A stretch of DNA of 5,448 nucleotides from a bacterium (lineage in GTDB: Bacteria > Vulcanimicrobiota > Xenobia > Xenobiales > Xenobiaceae). A model generated the notes under the pieces. The model made no database searches, had not been told where the DNA came from, and saw only the letters and a list, made by a program, of their open reading frames with translations. Location of the stretch: the NCBI GenBank assembly GCA_017444045.1, contig JAFSXO010000041.1, positions 1 to 5,448 on the forward strand, in the 5' to 3' direction. The position numbers were made by a program, and so were the translations under genes. Numbering within the stretch: the first letter of the stretch is position 1; each line of letters opens with the position of its first letter. Shown here piece by piece: positions 4,624-5,448 of the stretch.

Positions 4624-5448
4624 ATGAATCGTCAGCAGCGTCGCCTATCCGAAGGCGCTCTTTTTAACGACATGTACCAGTTCACCATGGCCCAGCTCTA
4701 TTTCAGAGCCGGTCTGCACGAGCTGCCCGCCCACTTCGACCACTTTTTCCGCAACTATCCCAACTACGGCGAGCACCAGGCCGGTTACTGCATCAACGCC
4801 GGCATCTGCTGGCTGATGGACTGGATGAAGGATTTTCGCTTTGAGGATGAGGATATCGCCTGCCTGCGCAGCGAGATTGGCCCAGACGGCCAGCCCGTAT
4901 TCGGCGAGGACTTCCTGAGCTGGCTGCAACGCGAGGGCAATTTTGCAGGCCTTACGGTCAGATCGATGGGCGAAGGGCGTGTCGTCCACCCCAACACCCC
5001 CATTACCAGCGTAGAAGGCCCTCTGGCCATGGCCCAGATTTTAGAGACCCCGCTGCTCAACACCCTGAATTTCCAGACCCTAATCGCCACGAAAGCCGCC
5101 CGCGTGCGCCATAGCGTTAAAAGCAGCCTGCTCATGGAGTTCGGTATGCGCCGCGCCCACGGTCTGGGCGCTAATCAGGGCTGCCGCGCCGCCCTCATAG
5201 GAGGCTGCGACTTCACCTCCAACGTCGGCCTTTCTTACGCCATGGGACTGTCCCCCAAGGGCACCCACTCCCATGCCATGGTACAGACCTATCTGGCTCT
5301 GGGCAAGAGCGAAGAGGACGCCTTCCAGGCTTACGCCGATATGTACCCCACCAACTGCCTGCTGCTAGTCGACACCATCGACACTCTGGGCAGCGGCGTG
5401 CCCAATGCCATCAAGGTATTCGAGAGACTGCGCCAGCGCGGCTATAAC
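4624..5448 (+). CDS. pncB: Nicotinate phosphoribosyltransferase, 3' end beyond the window
   Basis: PncB couples nicotinate to phosphoribosyl pyrophosphate, with ATP stimulation, to give nicotinate mononucleotide in the Preiss-Handler NAD salvage pathway. The 275 residues present are open to the window edge. Family signatures are NDMYQFTM (15-22), FFRNYP (41-46), LNFQTLIATKAARV (148-161), EFGMRRAHG (172-180), GGCDFTSN (193-200), GTHSHAMVQ (213-221) and LLVDTIDTLGSGVPNAI (247-263). In GTHSHA one histidine, probably H217, corresponds to the residue that is autophosphorylated in characterised NAPRTases. The motif style and spacing match the long-form NAPRTases of Gram-positives and Bacteroidetes (about 480-490 residues) rather than the roughly 400-residue enterobacterial PncB, so some 200 residues are expected beyond the edge. 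It has its own promoter and a 150-nt leader, so NAD-status control is plausible but unproven. Confidence 0.93.
   Translation, partial: MNRQQRRLSEGALFNDMYQFTMAQLYFRAGLHELPAHFDHFFRNYPNYGEHQAGYCINAGICWLMDWMKDFRFEDEDIACLRSEIGPDGQPVFGEDFLSWLQREGNFAGLTVRSMGEGRVVHPNTPITSVEGPLAMAQILETPLLNTLNFQTLIATKAARVRHSVKSSLLMEFGMRRAHGLGANQGCRAALIGGCDFTSNVGLSYAMGLSPKGTHSHAMVQTYLALGKSEEDAFQAYADMYPTNCLLLVDTIDTLGSGVPNAIKVFERLRQRGYN

Noticed and set aside
1..5448. CRISPR arrays, insertion sequences, tRNA or rRNA genes, phage or defence genes
   Set aside because: No direct-repeat arrays, transposase motifs, tRNA cloverleaf or rRNA-like stretches were seen on either strand; apart from the left junction it reads as ordinary housekeeping chromosome.

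Overview
The window is a stretch of bacterial chromosome carrying four plus-strand genes in the order uvrC (5'-truncated), a methyltransferase-like/phosphatidylserine decarboxylase fusion, a hexokinase-family sugar kinase, and pncB (nicotinate phosphoribosyltransferase, cut by the right edge). Coding sequence is GC-rich, while the intergenic spacers ahead of psd and pncB are AT-rich and hold good sigma70-like promoter candidates. All three complete reading frames end in TAG, and CTA and ATA codons are used freely. Shine-Dalgarno-like sites precede psd, the kinase and pncB. I cannot name the phylum. A type-II ('archaeal-type') Psd, a eukaryote-like hexokinase and a long-form PncB together suggest a bacterium outside the well-studied enterobacteria, but that is inference.

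Layout: bases 1-~90 read best on the minus strand, as a piece of a major-facilitator protein of the lysophospholipid-transporter type. At about 75-91 this switches abruptly to plus-strand UvrC sequence that starts in the middle of the protein (near E. coli residue 118), so the GIY-YIG nuclease domain is absent. The switch sits on a small GC-rich inverted repeat and looks like a chimeric or rearranged end. From 91 to 1650 UvrC is uninterrupted and keeps its 4-cysteine cluster motif, UVR domain, RNase H-like catalytic residues and C-terminal HhH pair. An AT-rich spacer (1651-1764) with a promoter and an overlapping dyad leads to the 462-residue Psd fusion (1765-3153). The kinase follows 49 bp later (3203-4393) and probably shares its transcript. 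A 229-bp spacer (4394-4622) contains a second promoter with a perfect 6-1-6 palindrome in its spacer and a hairpin-rich leader of about 150 nt, then pncB from 4624 to the edge.

The genes do not form one pathway: DNA excision repair, phosphatidylethanolamine synthesis (possibly with a further methylation step), hexose phosphorylation and NAD salvage. The most interesting biology is the Psd fusion, whose N-terminal half resembles PmtA-type phospholipid methyltransferases but has lost the usual glycine-rich SAM loop. The most important caution concerns the left end, which should not be read as a natural short UvrC without checking.
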